From NCBI GenBank assembly GCA_019247795.1, contig JAFBAK010000157.1, positions 1 through 33,246 on the forward strand: 33,246 bases of DNA. Direction: 5' to 3'. Both the position numbers and the translations under genes were made by a program. Below the pieces are notes generated by a model. That model made no database searches. It had not been told where the DNA came from and was given only the letters and a program-made list of their open reading frames with translations. Shown here in pieces: positions 22,839 through 31,346 of this stretch; position 1 is the stretch's first letter, and every line of letters begins with the position of its first letter. This DNA comes from Hyphomicrobiales bacterium. GTDB taxonomy: Bacteria > Pseudomonadota > Alphaproteobacteria > Rhizobiales > Beijerinckiaceae.

Positions 22839-23479
22839 TGGATTTCACTTTCTGGGACATTCTGCGCAATCTTCTGCTCGCCGCGCGCTGGACGGCGCTG
22901 CTGTCGCTCGTCGCCTTCATCGGAGGCGGCCTCGTCGGCCTCGGCATCTTGCTGGCGCGCGTCGCCTCGCGCGCCTGGCTGCGAAAATGCGCTGCGCTCT
23001 ATATCGGTTTGTTCCAAGGCACGCCCCTGTTAATGCAGCTCTTCCTCGTCTTCTTCGGCCTGCCGCTCATCGGCGTGCGCATCGAGCCCTGGTCCGCCGC
23101 CGTGATCGGCTTGACGCTTTGTGCCAGCGCTTTCCTTGCCGAGATCTGGCGTGGCGGCGTCGAGGCCATTCCGCTCGGCCAATGGGATGCGGCCAAGAGC
23201 GTCGGCCTTCACTATGTCGAGGAGATGCGCCTCGTCATCTTGCCGCAAGCCTTTGCCATCACCCGGGCGCCGATGGTGGGATTCCTGGTGCAGCTCGTGA
23301 AGATGACGGCGGTGACTTCGATCATCGGCTTTGAGGAATTGATGCGGGCTTCGAACGCGATCAACAATGCGACTTTCGAACCTTTCACCGTGTATGGCCT
23401 CGTTGCGCTCATCTACTTCGTGATGTGTTTTCCCTTGACCCGCTACGCGCGCCATCTGCAATCTCGCACTCAGAACTGA
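22838..23479 (+). CDS. Polar amino-acid-type ABC transporter permease 2
   Basis: An inner-membrane permease of 213 residues, partner of the preceding one. It has LYIGLFQGTPLLMQLFLVFFGLPLIGV and an EAA loop (QWDAAKSVGLHYVEEMRLVILPQAFAITRAPM), then KMTAVTSIIGFEELMRASNAINNAT and a final helix YGLVALIYFVMCFPLTRYARHLQ. The ATG shares its A with the previous stop. No ATPase gene of this transporter follows: the next 235 bp hold no gene and then an EamA transporter begins. The importer must use an ATPase encoded elsewhere. Confidence 0.92.
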   Translation: MDFTFWDILRNLLLAARWTALLSLVAFIGGGLVGLGILLARVASRAWLRKCAALYIGLFQGTPLLMQLFLVFFGLPLIGVRIEPWSAAVIGLTLCASAFLAEIWRGGVEAIPLGQWDAAKSVGLHYVEEMRLVILPQAFAITRAPMVGFLVQLVKMTAVTSIIGFEELMRASNAINNATFEPFTVYGLVALIYFVMCFPLTRYARHLQSRTQN

Positions 23480-23714
23480 GCGGCGCTTGCCGATGTTCCA
23501 AGACTTGCCGGGTGGCGGTGCGCACCTGATGAATGGCCATTTGGGAGTTCGCCACGCTATACTATGGCAAGCGATGTATTGGCGAGCGGGCAATGGCTGG
23601 GCAGCACAGGAAATCGGCGGAATGAGCGGCGCGCAAGAACACGGTGAAGCCGCGATGGTTCGGCACCGCCGCGTCGAAGCGTCCGCAATGCGCGCCGAGC
23701 CGGGCTGAACCCAA

Positions 23715-24659
23715 GTGGCGCAAATCGTCGACGCTCTTCCCCTTGCACCCGCCGAGGCAGCGGCACGATATCGTCGTGGCGCGCTTCTCGTCGCCGGCGC
23801 CGCAGTCGCATGGAGCACCTCCGGCCTGATCACACGGGCAACGGGGACGGACGCCTGGACGACGCTCTTCTGGCGGTCGCTCTTCGCGACGCTTTTCCTC
23901 ATCGGCTACATTGCGCTGCGCGACCGGCGCGGCGCCATTGCCGTCCTTCGTGGGCTCGGCCTCCCCGAGTTGGGCATCGCGCTCTCTTTCGGCACGTCCA
24001 TGATGTGCTTCATCATCGGCCTCAAGCAGACTTCGGTCGCAAATGTTCTCATCTTCCAGGCCGCGTCTCCTTTCGTCGCCGCGGTGCTTGCCTGGCTCTG
24101 GCTGGGCGAGCGCGTCTCGCCGAAGGGGACGCTCGCAATTCTCGCCACAGTCATCGGCATCGCGGTCATGGAATCGGACTCGCTCGCCAAGGGGCGGATC
24201 TGGGGCGATCTCTTCTCGGCCATCATGGGCCTCAGCTTCGCGGTGATGATCGTCTTGGCTCGGCGTTACCGAGACGTGTCGATGACCTCGGCGATGTGCC
24301 TCGCGACGGTGTTGACGGGCTTCGTCACGCTGCCCTTCGCGCAGCTTGCCGTGCCGCCGGGCGATCTCGTCCTTCTCGCATTGTTCGGCGTTGGGCAAAT
24401 GGGCTTCGGTCTCGTCATGTTCACCGCGGGCGTGCGCCTGATCCCGGCCGCCGATGCCGGGCTCATCACGGTTCTCGAGGTGATTCTCGCGCCTATCTGG
24501 GTGTGGCTCGCCTTTGGGGAAGATCCGGGAACGCGGGCGATTCTCGGTGGCGCCATCGTGCTCGGCGCCATCATCGTCCACACGCTCCTGGAGCGGCACA
24601 CGAGCGGCGCCACGGGCGCCGGAGGAGGACAGGGATGGCGGCGCAAACGATTGCGGTGA
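23715..24659 (+). CDS. EamA/DMT-family transporter
   Basis: An inner-membrane protein of 314 residues with two EamA repeats and about ten membrane helices, of the drug/metabolite transporter superfamily. Repeat 1 starts RGALLVAGAAVAWSTSGLITRATGTDAWTTLFWRSLFA (about 21-58). Repeat 2 starts GRIWGDLFSAIMGLSFAVMIVLARRY (about 161-186) and ends LTVLEVILAPIWVWLAFGEDPGTRAILGGAIVLGAI-like. Members usually export metabolites or amino acids. The start is a GTG at 23715. The last 25 bases overlap the start of the dehydrogenase gene in another frame, and the tail after the last helix (TSGATGAGGGQGWRRKRLR) is encoded partly by that overlap. It is the first gene of a seven-gene same-strand block and might export a product of it. 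Confidence 0.9.
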   Translation: MAQIVDALPLAPAEAAARYRRGALLVAGAAVAWSTSGLITRATGTDAWTTLFWRSLFATLFLIGYIALRDRRGAIAVLRGLGLPELGIALSFGTSMMCFIIGLKQTSVANVLIFQAASPFVAAVLAWLWLGERVSPKGTLAILATVIGIAVMESDSLAKGRIWGDLFSAIMGLSFAVMIVLARRYRDVSMTSAMCLATVLTGFVTLPFAQLAVPPGDLVLLALFGVGQMGFGLVMFTAGVRLIPAADAGLITVLEVILAPIWVWLAFGEDPGTRAILGGAIVLGAIIVHTLLERHTSGATGAGGGQGWRRKRLR

Positions 24660-25582
24660 TCGGCAATGGCATAATCGGCCACGGTGTCAGCGAGGTGTTC
24701 GCCAAAGCCGGTTGGCGCGTGACGCTCATCGGACGCAGCGCCAAAAGCCTCGAGGCCGCGCTGACCAAGATCGGCGAAAGCCTCGCCATGTTCGCCGACC
24801 ACGGGCTCGTGAACGCGGATGAGCGCGCGAAGGCGCTCTCGCGCATCCGCACGACGACCGAGCTCGAGGACGCAAAGGGGGCCGAGTTCGTGATCGAGGC
24901 CGTGCCCGAGGACATGGCACTGAAGCGGACGATCTTCGCGCGGCTCGATAAAATCTGCGCATCCGATGCCGTGCTGGCTTCCTCGAGCGGACATCTCGTG
25001 AGCGAACTGGTCGAAGGCCGCAAGGGCGAACGTGTCGTCGCAGCGCATTTCTGGTACCCGCCGCAGCTCATTCCGTTGGTCGAGGTCTGCGGAGGCCCAA
25101 CGACATTGCCGGCCGTGGTGGCGCGGACTTGCGACATCCTGCGTGCGGTCGGAAAAGAGCCGGTGGTGATCGACAAGGAGGTGCCGGGCTTCATCGGCAA
25201 TCGCATTCAGTTCGCCGCGCTGCGCGAAGCGTGGTCGCTTTGGGCTTCCGGCGTGGCGTCCGCAGAAGCGATCGATGCCGTGGTGCGAAACTCGATCGGC
25301 CGGCGTCTTGGCGTGACAGGGCCGATCGAATCCGCCGATGTCGGAGGGCTCGACACCATGGTTGCGTTCGCCCGCTTCCTGCAACCCAGTCTCGATGCGA
25401 GCCCGCTGCCGCCGCCGGCGCTCGACGGGCTTGTCGGAGAAGGCAATCGTGGTCTGCCGAGCGGGCGTGGCGTCTATGACTGGTCGAAGCGCGACGGCGC
25501 AGGCCTCCTCGTGGCGCGCCGAGAGGAGCTCATCCGCTGGCTGAAGGCTGATCGGAGTTCCCGCCAGACCACCCCGCCTTAG
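24635..25582 (+). CDS. 3-hydroxyacyl-CoA dehydrogenase-like NAD-dependent enzyme
   Basis: A cytoplasmic dehydrogenase of 315 residues of the 3-hydroxyacyl-CoA dehydrogenase superfamily, which also includes carnitine and gulonate dehydrogenases. The Rossmann motif is GNGIIGHG (10-17). Active-site positions of the family are present: Ser117/Ser118 (ASSSGH), His138 (AAHFWYPP), Glu150 (PLVEV) and Asn189 (PGFIGNRI). The usual Asn-Pro after the catalytic His is Tyr-Pro here (HFWYPPQL), which may mark a non-standard substrate. The ATG at 24635 has GGAGGA 8 nt upstream and lies inside the end of the EamA gene. A longer in-frame opening upstream is a shadow. It is followed after 152 bp by an ABC importer that may bring in its substrate. 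Confidence 0.9.
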   Translation: MAAQTIAVIGNGIIGHGVSEVFAKAGWRVTLIGRSAKSLEAALTKIGESLAMFADHGLVNADERAKALSRIRTTTELEDAKGAEFVIEAVPEDMALKRTIFARLDKICASDAVLASSSGHLVSELVEGRKGERVVAAHFWYPPQLIPLVEVCGGPTTLPAVVARTCDILRAVGKEPVVIDKEVPGFIGNRIQFAALREAWSLWASGVASAEAIDAVVRNSIGRRLGVTGPIESADVGGLDTMVAFARFLQPSLDASPLPPPALDGLVGEGNRGLPSGRGVYDWSKRDGAGLLVARREELIRWLKADRSSRQTTPP

Positions 25583-25734
25583 AGGCGTACTCCAACTGGC
25601 GGCCCCTCTTGGCGAGAAGAAGGAGATCCGTGAAACTCGTGGAGCGGGAACGTCGGACAAAGACGTTGTCGTGCCGGCGAAGCGAGGACTATGCTCGGGC
25701 GTCGTGGCGGGCCCTCGCTTCTGGGAATGGAATA

Positions 25735-26754
25735 ATGATCGGCCGCATTGTCTTGCTCTGCTGCCTGTTGATCGCACCCGGGTTGGCGCGGGGTGCGGAT
25801 CAGGCGGTGGTCGAAGCGGCTCGCCGCGAGGGCGCGCTTGCCGTGGCGAGCTCTGCGCCGGGTGAAAATTTTCAAAAGTTCCTCGAGGCATTCAGGGCCA
25901 AATATCCGTTTCTCGACATTGCCAACGGATTTTACTCGGGACCGACCGGGCGCGTCCTGGCACGCGTGAACGCCGAGATCGACGCCAAGCGCATCAGCTT
26001 CGATGTCATGCTGGCGGCGAATATGGCGGCATTCATCGAGATGACGCGCGCGGGCAAGATCATGCGCTACGATTCACCCGAATACGCATCCTTTCCGGCG
26101 GGCGCCAAGGCCGACGGCTACTGGGCGGCGGCACAAGCGATCGGCGTCATCCCCGTCTACAACAGGAACGTCCTTGCGCCCGCAGACGCGCCGAAATCCT
26201 GGCTCGACCTCCTCGGGCCGCGATTTGGCGATCACCAGATCGCCATTCAGAATGCCGCCGCGGGCACGCAATTCAATCAGTTCTACCTTCTGGAGCGCGC
26301 GCTGGGTACCGATTTCATCAAGCGCTTGGCGGCCCGGCATCCCGTGGTCATGCCGACGGGGGCGCAGATGACCGATGCGATCGTGCGCGGCGAGGTCATG
26401 ATCGGCGCTTCCCTCGATCATTGGCGCGCCTTCGGCCCAACTGCGGAGCAAGCCGGCCTGACCGCAGTTTATCCGACCGAAGGCATGCCGTTGACGCTCG
26501 CGCCCGTGGGCATAATCGCAGGCGCGCCGCATTCGAACGCCGCCAAGTTGTTCATGGATTTCATCTTGTCGTCCGAGGGCCAGAAGCTGCTGGATACCGA
26601 TCTCTATGGAATGTATTCGATGCGCACCGACGTAACTGCGCCCGCCGGGCAGAAACCCTTGGCGGAGACCCATCCGCTGCTTCCGACGGATCTCGACGAT
26701 TACCTGAAAGCAAGCGCCGCGTTTCCCCAGCATTTCGAGGAGTATTTCCACTGA
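25735..26754 (+). CDS. Iron-type (extracellular family 1/6) ABC transporter substrate-binding protein
   Basis: A periplasmic binding protein of 339 residues. The signal peptide (about 1-20, MIGRIVLLCCLLIAPGLARG/AD) is followed by EAARREGALAVASSAPGENFQKFLEAFRAKYPFLDI, the typical opening of ferric-iron/2-aminoethylphosphonate-type binders. AQAIGVIPVYNRN and AAKLFMDFILSSEGQKLL also fit. Ferric-iron binders normally carry two adjacent tyrosines that hold the metal; none exists here, which argues for another ligand. Two starts compete: the ATG at 25735 gives a compact signal peptide, whereas a GTG at 25630 has a better Shine-Dalgarno (AAGGAG) but adds 35 charged residues before it. I prefer the ATG. 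Permease and ATPase genes follow directly. Confidence 0.88.
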   Translation: MIGRIVLLCCLLIAPGLARGADQAVVEAARREGALAVASSAPGENFQKFLEAFRAKYPFLDIANGFYSGPTGRVLARVNAEIDAKRISFDVMLAANMAAFIEMTRAGKIMRYDSPEYASFPAGAKADGYWAAAQAIGVIPVYNRNVLAPADAPKSWLDLLGPRFGDHQIAIQNAAAGTQFNQFYLLERALGTDFIKRLAARHPVVMPTGAQMTDAIVRGEVMIGASLDHWRAFGPTAEQAGLTAVYPTEGMPLTLAPVGIIAGAPHSNAAKLFMDFILSSEGQKLLDTDLYGMYSMRTDVTAPAGQKPLAETHPLLPTDLDDYLKASAAFPQHFEEYFH

Positions 26755-26767
26755 GGCAGCACCGCGC

Positions 26768-28441
26768 ATGACGGCTGGAGACGTCCTCCGAGGCTCTGCC
26801 GAGAAGCGGTGGACCTCCTGGTCGTCCCTGCGAGCCGAACGATGGCTCGGCGCCGGTGCCGGCATCGTCGTCGCGCTGCTCGTGCTGCCGCCGCTTCTTG
26901 CCGCGATGACAGCGAGCGTCGGGGCGGAATTCGCGCCCCTGCATCGGCCGGATATCGTGCTGAACACTTTGCTGCTGGGCGTGACGACGACCATGCTGGC
27001 GGTTGCCGGTGGCACAGGGCTGGCGCTTGCGTTGGTGCCCGGGGTTCCCGCGAAGGCGATGCTCGAGCGGCTGATCGTGATGCCGCTCTATCTCACCCCG
27101 CTCCTGACGGCGATCGGATGGAGTTGGCTCGCCTCGCCACGCAGCGGGCTCGTCAATCTCCTGCTGCGCAACGCGCTCGGCCCGGATTTCGCGATCAATG
27201 TGATCTCGGCCTCCGGCGTCATCGTCGTAAGCACGCTTGCCGTGATGCCGCTGCCCTTCCTGCTCGTTTCCGATGCGCTTGCCGGTATCGATGCTTCCTT
27301 GGTGGAGGCGGCGCGCGTGCATGGGGCGGGGCCGCGCACGGTGCTGAGGCGCATCGTGCTGCCCTTGCTGGCTCCGGCGGCGCTGGCGTCGGCATTGTTG
27401 GTGTTCGTCCAGGCGGTCGGCTTGTTCAGCGTCCCCGCGGTGCTTGGAATGCCGGCGGATTTCAATGTGGCGACGACGGAGATATTTCGTCTGCTCGAGA
27501 GCTATCCGCCACGCGTCGGCGAGGCGGCATCATGGGGCTTGCTACTGCTCGCCATCACCGCTCTTCTGACTTTCGGGCAATCGCTGCTCCTCGGACGGCG
27601 CTCGTTCGCGACCATATCCGGCAAGGGGTTCCGGCCCTCAACCAAGCCGCCGCGCGGCCGCCGGTCCCGCGCTACGCTTGCTTGGCTCTATGTGATACTG
27701 GCGACGGTCCTGCCTTTGCTGGCGTTGCTGTGGGCTGCAAGCGTGAGTTTCGTTGCCGGGGATCTCCGGCTTACCCGCTTCAGCACGCTGCACTTCGACA
27801 ATGTCCTGTTCGCTTACCCGAAAACATGGATCGCGGCGCGCAATTCAACACTTCTCGGTGTGCTGACCGCAACGATCGTGTGCCTGCTCGGGCTCGTCGT
27901 CAGCTGGATAATTTTGCGCACACGCCAGGCCGGACGCGGGTTGATCGATCAACTCAGCATGGTGCCGCTCAGCGTGCCGGCGATGGTTTTCGCGCTTGGC
28001 TTGTTGTGGGTCTATGTGCGCTTGCCGCTGCCCATCTACGGAACGCTCTCGATCCTGCTGATCGCCTATGTCACGCATTATTTGCCGTTCGGGGTGCGCG
28101 CCGCGAGCGCCGCGCTTCGCCAGCTGCATCCGGAGCTGGAAGAGGCAGCGCGGATTGCCGGCGCGACGTGGTTCGGCACGATGCGGCGGATCACTTTGCC
28201 CTTGCTGAGGCAAACCATGATTGCCTCCTGGGCTTTGCTGTTCATCATGGCGATGCAGGAGGTCAGCTCCTCCATCCTGCTCTATTCGAGCAGCAGTATC
28301 GTGCTGTCGGTCGCCGTGTTCGACCTTTGGGAAAACGGCAATCCCAGCGATGTCGCAGCGCTCGGCTTCGTGCAGCTCGCCGCAAGCTTCGTCGTCGTGG
28401 GCTTGGCGTTGCGCGCGCGTCACCAGCCATCTTTCTCATGA
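26768..28441 (+). CDS. Fused double permease of an iron-type ABC transporter (FbpB/ThiP-like)
   Basis: An inner-membrane protein of 557 residues with two binding-protein-dependent permease domains in one chain, about twelve spans. Domain 1 (about 60-270) has the ATPase-docking loop VEAARVHGAGPRTVLRRIVLPLLAPA; domain 2 (about 345-550) has EEAARIAGATWFGTMRRITLPLLRQT. Between them is a basic linker (FRPSTKPPRGRRSRATLAW, about 290-308). The layout matches FbpB, ThiP and phosphonate/putrescine-type importers. The ATG is 13 bp after the binding-protein stop, and the stop overlaps the ATPase start as ATGA, so the three genes form one unit. A very long frame that reads through this gene in another frame is an artefact. 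Confidence 0.92.
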   Translation: MTAGDVLRGSAEKRWTSWSSLRAERWLGAGAGIVVALLVLPPLLAAMTASVGAEFAPLHRPDIVLNTLLLGVTTTMLAVAGGTGLALALVPGVPAKAMLERLIVMPLYLTPLLTAIGWSWLASPRSGLVNLLLRNALGPDFAINVISASGVIVVSTLAVMPLPFLLVSDALAGIDASLVEAARVHGAGPRTVLRRIVLPLLAPAALASALLVFVQAVGLFSVPAVLGMPADFNVATTEIFRLLESYPPRVGEAASWGLLLLAITALLTFGQSLLLGRRSFATISGKGFRPSTKPPRGRRSRATLAWLYVILATVLPLLALLWAASVSFVAGDLRLTRFSTLHFDNVLFAYPKTWIAARNSTLLGVLTATIVCLLGLVVSWIILRTRQAGRGLIDQLSMVPLSVPAMVFALGLLWVYVRLPLPIYGTLSILLIAYVTHYLPFGVRAASAALRQLHPELEEAARIAGATWFGTMRRITLPLLRQTMIASWALLFIMAMQEVSSSILLYSSSSIVLSVAVFDLWENGNPSDVAALGFVQLAASFVVVGLALRARHQPSFS

Positions 28442-29505
28442 GCGCGGAGGCCGTCATTGTCGAGGGATTGGAGGTCGCGCACGGCCCGACCCAGGCCGTG
28501 CGCTCTCTCAGCTTCGCGGCCCGACGTGGGGAGCTGATGACGCTGCTCGGCCCGAGCGGTTGCGGCAAGACCACGAGCTTGCGCGCCATTGCCGGATTGG
28601 AGACGCCGTCGGCCGGGCGCGTGGTGCTCGAGGGTCGCGTGGCCTTCGATCAAGCCGCCGGGATCGATCTTGCCCCTGAGCGACGCGGACTTTCGATGGT
28701 GTTTCAATCCTACGCCATTTGGCCGCACATGACGGTGTTCGAGAACGTCGCCTTCGGCTTGCGCGCCCGCAGAGCAAAGCGCGACGAGATCGCGGCATCG
28801 GTGCGGCGTGGACTGGAAGCCGTCGGGCTTCACGCACTGGCGGATCGACCCGCGACCCGGCTTTCGGGCGGGCAACAGCAGCGCGTCGCTCTGGCGCGCG
28901 CCATCGCCTGCAACTCGAGCGTGATCCTTCTCGATGAACCCCTTTCGAATCTCGACGCGATGCTTCGCATGGAAATGCGCGCGGAGTTCAAGGCTTTGCA
29001 GCATCGGCTGGGCTTTACGGCGATCTATGTCACCCACGATCAAGAAGAAGCGCTGGTGCTCGCGGACCGCGTCCTGGTGATGCGCAACGGCTTGGTCGAG
29101 CAGACGGGGCGGCCTGCGGAAATCCATGATCGCCCGCGCACACGCTTCGTTGCGGATTTCGTCGGTGTTCGAAATGTCTTTCCCTGCGAAGTGAAGCAAG
29201 ACGGCGGCCGTTTCGTCGCGATCCTGGATAACGGCGTGCGTCTTCAACTGCGCGGCGAACCGGCAAAAGTTCCGAGCTGTGTTTGCTTCCGGCCGATCAG
29301 CGTAAGTTTGTCGCCGCGGCCTGACGCTCAGGCGATGGCGGCGACGTTGATCCGCGCGACTTACCTCGGCGATTTGATGGAATACGAGTTGTGTGCCGGA
29401 GGACTTACGATCTGGGCGCGTTCCCTCGCTCGCGGTGATCTCGCCGAAGGCGCTCAGGTATTCTGGTCGGTTCCGCCGGATGCCTGCTTTCTTGTGACAG
29501 CCTGA
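28438..29505 (+). CDS. ABC transporter ATPase (FbpC/PotA/MalK-type)
   Basis: A cytoplasmic ATPase of 355 residues that drives the iron-type importer. Walker A is GPSGCGKTT (about 38-46), the signature is LSGGQQQRVALARA (about 140-153), Walker B is VILLDEP, and the switch His is in THDQEEAL. QSYAIWPHMTVFENVAFGL is the normal Q-loop region. The C-terminal 110 residues form a TOBE-type regulatory domain (VGVRNVFPCEVKQDGGRF, then ATLIRATYLGDLMEYELCAGG). The ATG overlaps the permease stop by four bases, and the next gene starts 19 bp after the end. All nucleotide-binding motifs are intact. Confidence 0.94.
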   Translation: MSAEAVIVEGLEVAHGPTQAVRSLSFAARRGELMTLLGPSGCGKTTSLRAIAGLETPSAGRVVLEGRVAFDQAAGIDLAPERRGLSMVFQSYAIWPHMTVFENVAFGLRARRAKRDEIAASVRRGLEAVGLHALADRPATRLSGGQQQRVALARAIACNSSVILLDEPLSNLDAMLRMEMRAEFKALQHRLGFTAIYVTHDQEEALVLADRVLVMRNGLVEQTGRPAEIHDRPRTRFVADFVGVRNVFPCEVKQDGGRFVAILDNGVRLQLRGEPAKVPSCVCFRPISVSLSPRPDAQAMAATLIRATYLGDLMEYELCAGGLTIWARSLARGDLAEGAQVFWSVPPDACFLVTA

Positions 29506-29524
29506 CCACCCGAAGGAGGACGCA

Positions 29525-30919
29525 TTGACCGTCTCGATCGCGCATCAGCGCTCCGCAAACCGGACGCTGCGCATCGTTTGCCCGAACGGGCATCTCGGCT
29601 TTGCCCCCATCAAACCCGACAGCTTCGCCAACGGGCTGACATGCGAGCCCGACCTGATTTGCGCCGACTCCGGATCTTGCGATATCGGGCCAGGTCCGCT
29701 GGGCTCCGATACTTCCTCGAGTCCTTTGGCGTGGCAAACCCATGATCTCGAGCTGATGCTGCTGGGCGCGCGGCGGCTTGGCGTGCCGATGATCGTCGGC
29801 TCTGCGGGCGATACGGGCAGCAACAGCCGGGTGGATCTGTTCGTGCGGATCATTCAGGACTTGGCGCGCAAGCACGCTCTGCCCAAGTTCCGCCTCGGCT
29901 GGTTCTATTCGGAAGTGCCGAAGACGCTGATCTCGGAGACGATGGCGGCGGGAGGAGCCATCGAGGGGCTCGATGGACGAGCTCCGCTCGATCCCGAGAC
30001 CCTGGCGGCGACGGACCGGGTGGTTGCGGTCGCCGGCGTCCATCCGTTCATGGCTCTCCTGGACCAGGGAGCCGATGTCATCATCGGCGGCCGCAGCAGC
30101 GATTGTGCGATCTTTGCAGCGCCGGCATTACGGGCCGGTTTTCCCGAGGCCCTCGCTTACTATTACGGCAAGGTGCTCGAATGCGCCTCATTTTGCGCCG
30201 AACCTTACGCAGGGAAGGAATCGGTGCTCGGCGAGATCACCATGGAAGACGTGAAAGTGACGGCCCTTTTACCGGAGCAGCGCTGCACCATCGCGTCCGT
30301 CGCGGGTCATGCGATGTATGAGCGCACCAATCCTTATTTCGAGCATTTCCTCGGCGGTCACATCGACATGAGCGAGTGCGCCTATGAGCAATATGACGAG
30401 CGAACTTGCCGTATCACCGGCCCACGCTTCGTGCCCGCCGCAGACTTGCGGGTGAAGCTGGAAGGCGCGGGCAAGCTGGGTGAGCGCTATGTCGGGATGG
30501 TCGGCGTGCGCGATCCTTACACGATCGCCAATATCGATGCGGTGATCGCTTGGGCGCGGCGCCAGGCGTGCGAGCGGTTCGGGGAGACGGGATACGAATT
30601 GCACTACTCCGTGTATGGGCGCGATGGGGTGATGGGTGCGCTCGAGCCGCTGCGGGACAAACCCGGCCACGAACTATGCATCGTGGTGCAATCGATCGCG
30701 CCCTCGCGCGAGATGGCCGAGGAAGTCTGCATGATCGGCCTGCGCCAGATGTTCTACGCGCGCTTGCCGCAGGTGAAGGGCACGGCCGGCGGCGTGGCTT
30801 TCGCCTTGGACGAAGTGCTGGCCGCGAGCCCTGCCTACCGCTGGACGATCAACCACGCGATGCGCGTCTCAGATCCCATGGCGCTCTTCGAGACGGCGAT
30901 GATGGAGGCAGGCGTGTGA
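29525..30919 (+). CDS. AtuA-family (DUF1446) protein
   Basis: A 464-residue cytoplasmic protein of the acyclic terpene utilisation AtuA family, formerly DUF1446. Recognisable parts are LICADSGSCDIGPGPLGS (about 44-61), GSAGDTGSNSRVDLFVRII (about 92-110), VAGVHPFMALLDQGADVIIGGRSSDCAIFAA and GHAMYERTNPYFEHFLGG. AtuA is needed for citronellol and geraniol degradation in Pseudomonas, but the reaction of the family is not established. Translation starts at a TTG (29525) with a strong AGGAGG a few bases upstream; no better start is near. The following DUF4387 gene overlaps by one base, and the two families are known to occur side by side or fused. Placement behind a dedicated importer suggests a role in breaking down the imported compound. 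Confidence 0.9.
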   Translation: MTVSIAHQRSANRTLRIVCPNGHLGFAPIKPDSFANGLTCEPDLICADSGSCDIGPGPLGSDTSSSPLAWQTHDLELMLLGARRLGVPMIVGSAGDTGSNSRVDLFVRIIQDLARKHALPKFRLGWFYSEVPKTLISETMAAGGAIEGLDGRAPLDPETLAATDRVVAVAGVHPFMALLDQGADVIIGGRSSDCAIFAAPALRAGFPEALAYYYGKVLECASFCAEPYAGKESVLGEITMEDVKVTALLPEQRCTIASVAGHAMYERTNPYFEHFLGGHIDMSECAYEQYDERTCRITGPRFVPAADLRVKLEGAGKLGERYVGMVGVRDPYTIANIDAVIAWARRQACERFGETGYELHYSVYGRDGVMGALEPLRDKPGHELCIVVQSIAPSREMAEEVCMIGLRQMFYARLPQVKGTAGGVAFALDEVLAASPAYRWTINHAMRVSDPMALFETAMMEAGV

Positions 30920-31245
30920 TGGCGAAGCGCAAGCTCTTCGATCTCGCAAAGACGATCCGAAGCAAGAACGCCGGCGTCGACCGTATCACTTTCGATGTGA
31001 TCTTCACCGACCGGGCGAGCTACGATCTCGTTTGCCGCAGCGGAGCCCTGTCGCGGGAGTCCGTTTGCCGCATCTTCGGCATCCCGTCGACGCGAATCAC
31101 CGATCATGTGCATTTCGATCCGGCGCTGGCCATCAAGTTCACGATCAGCCGGACGATGCCGAGTGGGAGCCCGGGCGATGGAGATATCTTCGGCAGCCAG
31201 CAATATGGACCGCTTCTGGACGTGGAGGTGGCAGGCGCGATCTAG
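30919..31245 (+). CDS. DUF4387 family protein (AtuA partner)
   Basis: A small protein of 108 residues, MAKRKLFDLAKTIRSKNAGVDRITFDVIFTDRASYDLVCRSG..., matching the DUF4387 family: the SKNAG and FDVIF segments near the start and a C-terminal TISRTMPSGSPGDGDIFGSQQYGPLLDVEV. The ATG shares its A with the AtuA stop (TGATG), so the two proteins are probably made in equal amounts and form a complex. DUF4387 occurs mainly with AtuA-family proteins, sometimes fused to them, and is best viewed as the small subunit or domain of an unknown enzyme. It is the last gene of the seven-gene block. Confidence 0.88.
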   Translation: MAKRKLFDLAKTIRSKNAGVDRITFDVIFTDRASYDLVCRSGALSRESVCRIFGIPSTRITDHVHFDPALAIKFTISRTMPSGSPGDGDIFGSQQYGPLLDVEVAGAI

Positions 31246-31346
31246 CGGATCGATAGCGACGGTTCCCCAATTTGCAAAAACCGATGCACGATCAAATGGG
31301 CACAATTGTCGGCCGGACCACGACGGGAATCCCGAGGATTTGAGCC

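Noticed and set aside
23487-23708. 73-codon open frame between the permease and EamA genes
   Set aside because: No ribosome-binding site, no recognisable sequence, and an equally open minus-strand frame overlaps it.
23810-24634. Apparent N-terminal extension of the dehydrogenase
   Set aside because: It is out-of-frame reading of the EamA gene; the real start at 24635 has a good ribosome-binding site and is followed at once by the Rossmann motif.
24266-25891. 541-codon open frame on the minus strand
   Set aside because: It spans three plus-strand genes or gene ends antisense and has no recognisable features.
26809-28437. Apparent 898-residue fusion in which a long frame runs into the ABC ATPase gene
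   Set aside because: The upstream part is an Arg/Ala-rich shadow of the permease gene; the ATPase has its own ATG at 28438 in a normal ATGA overlap.
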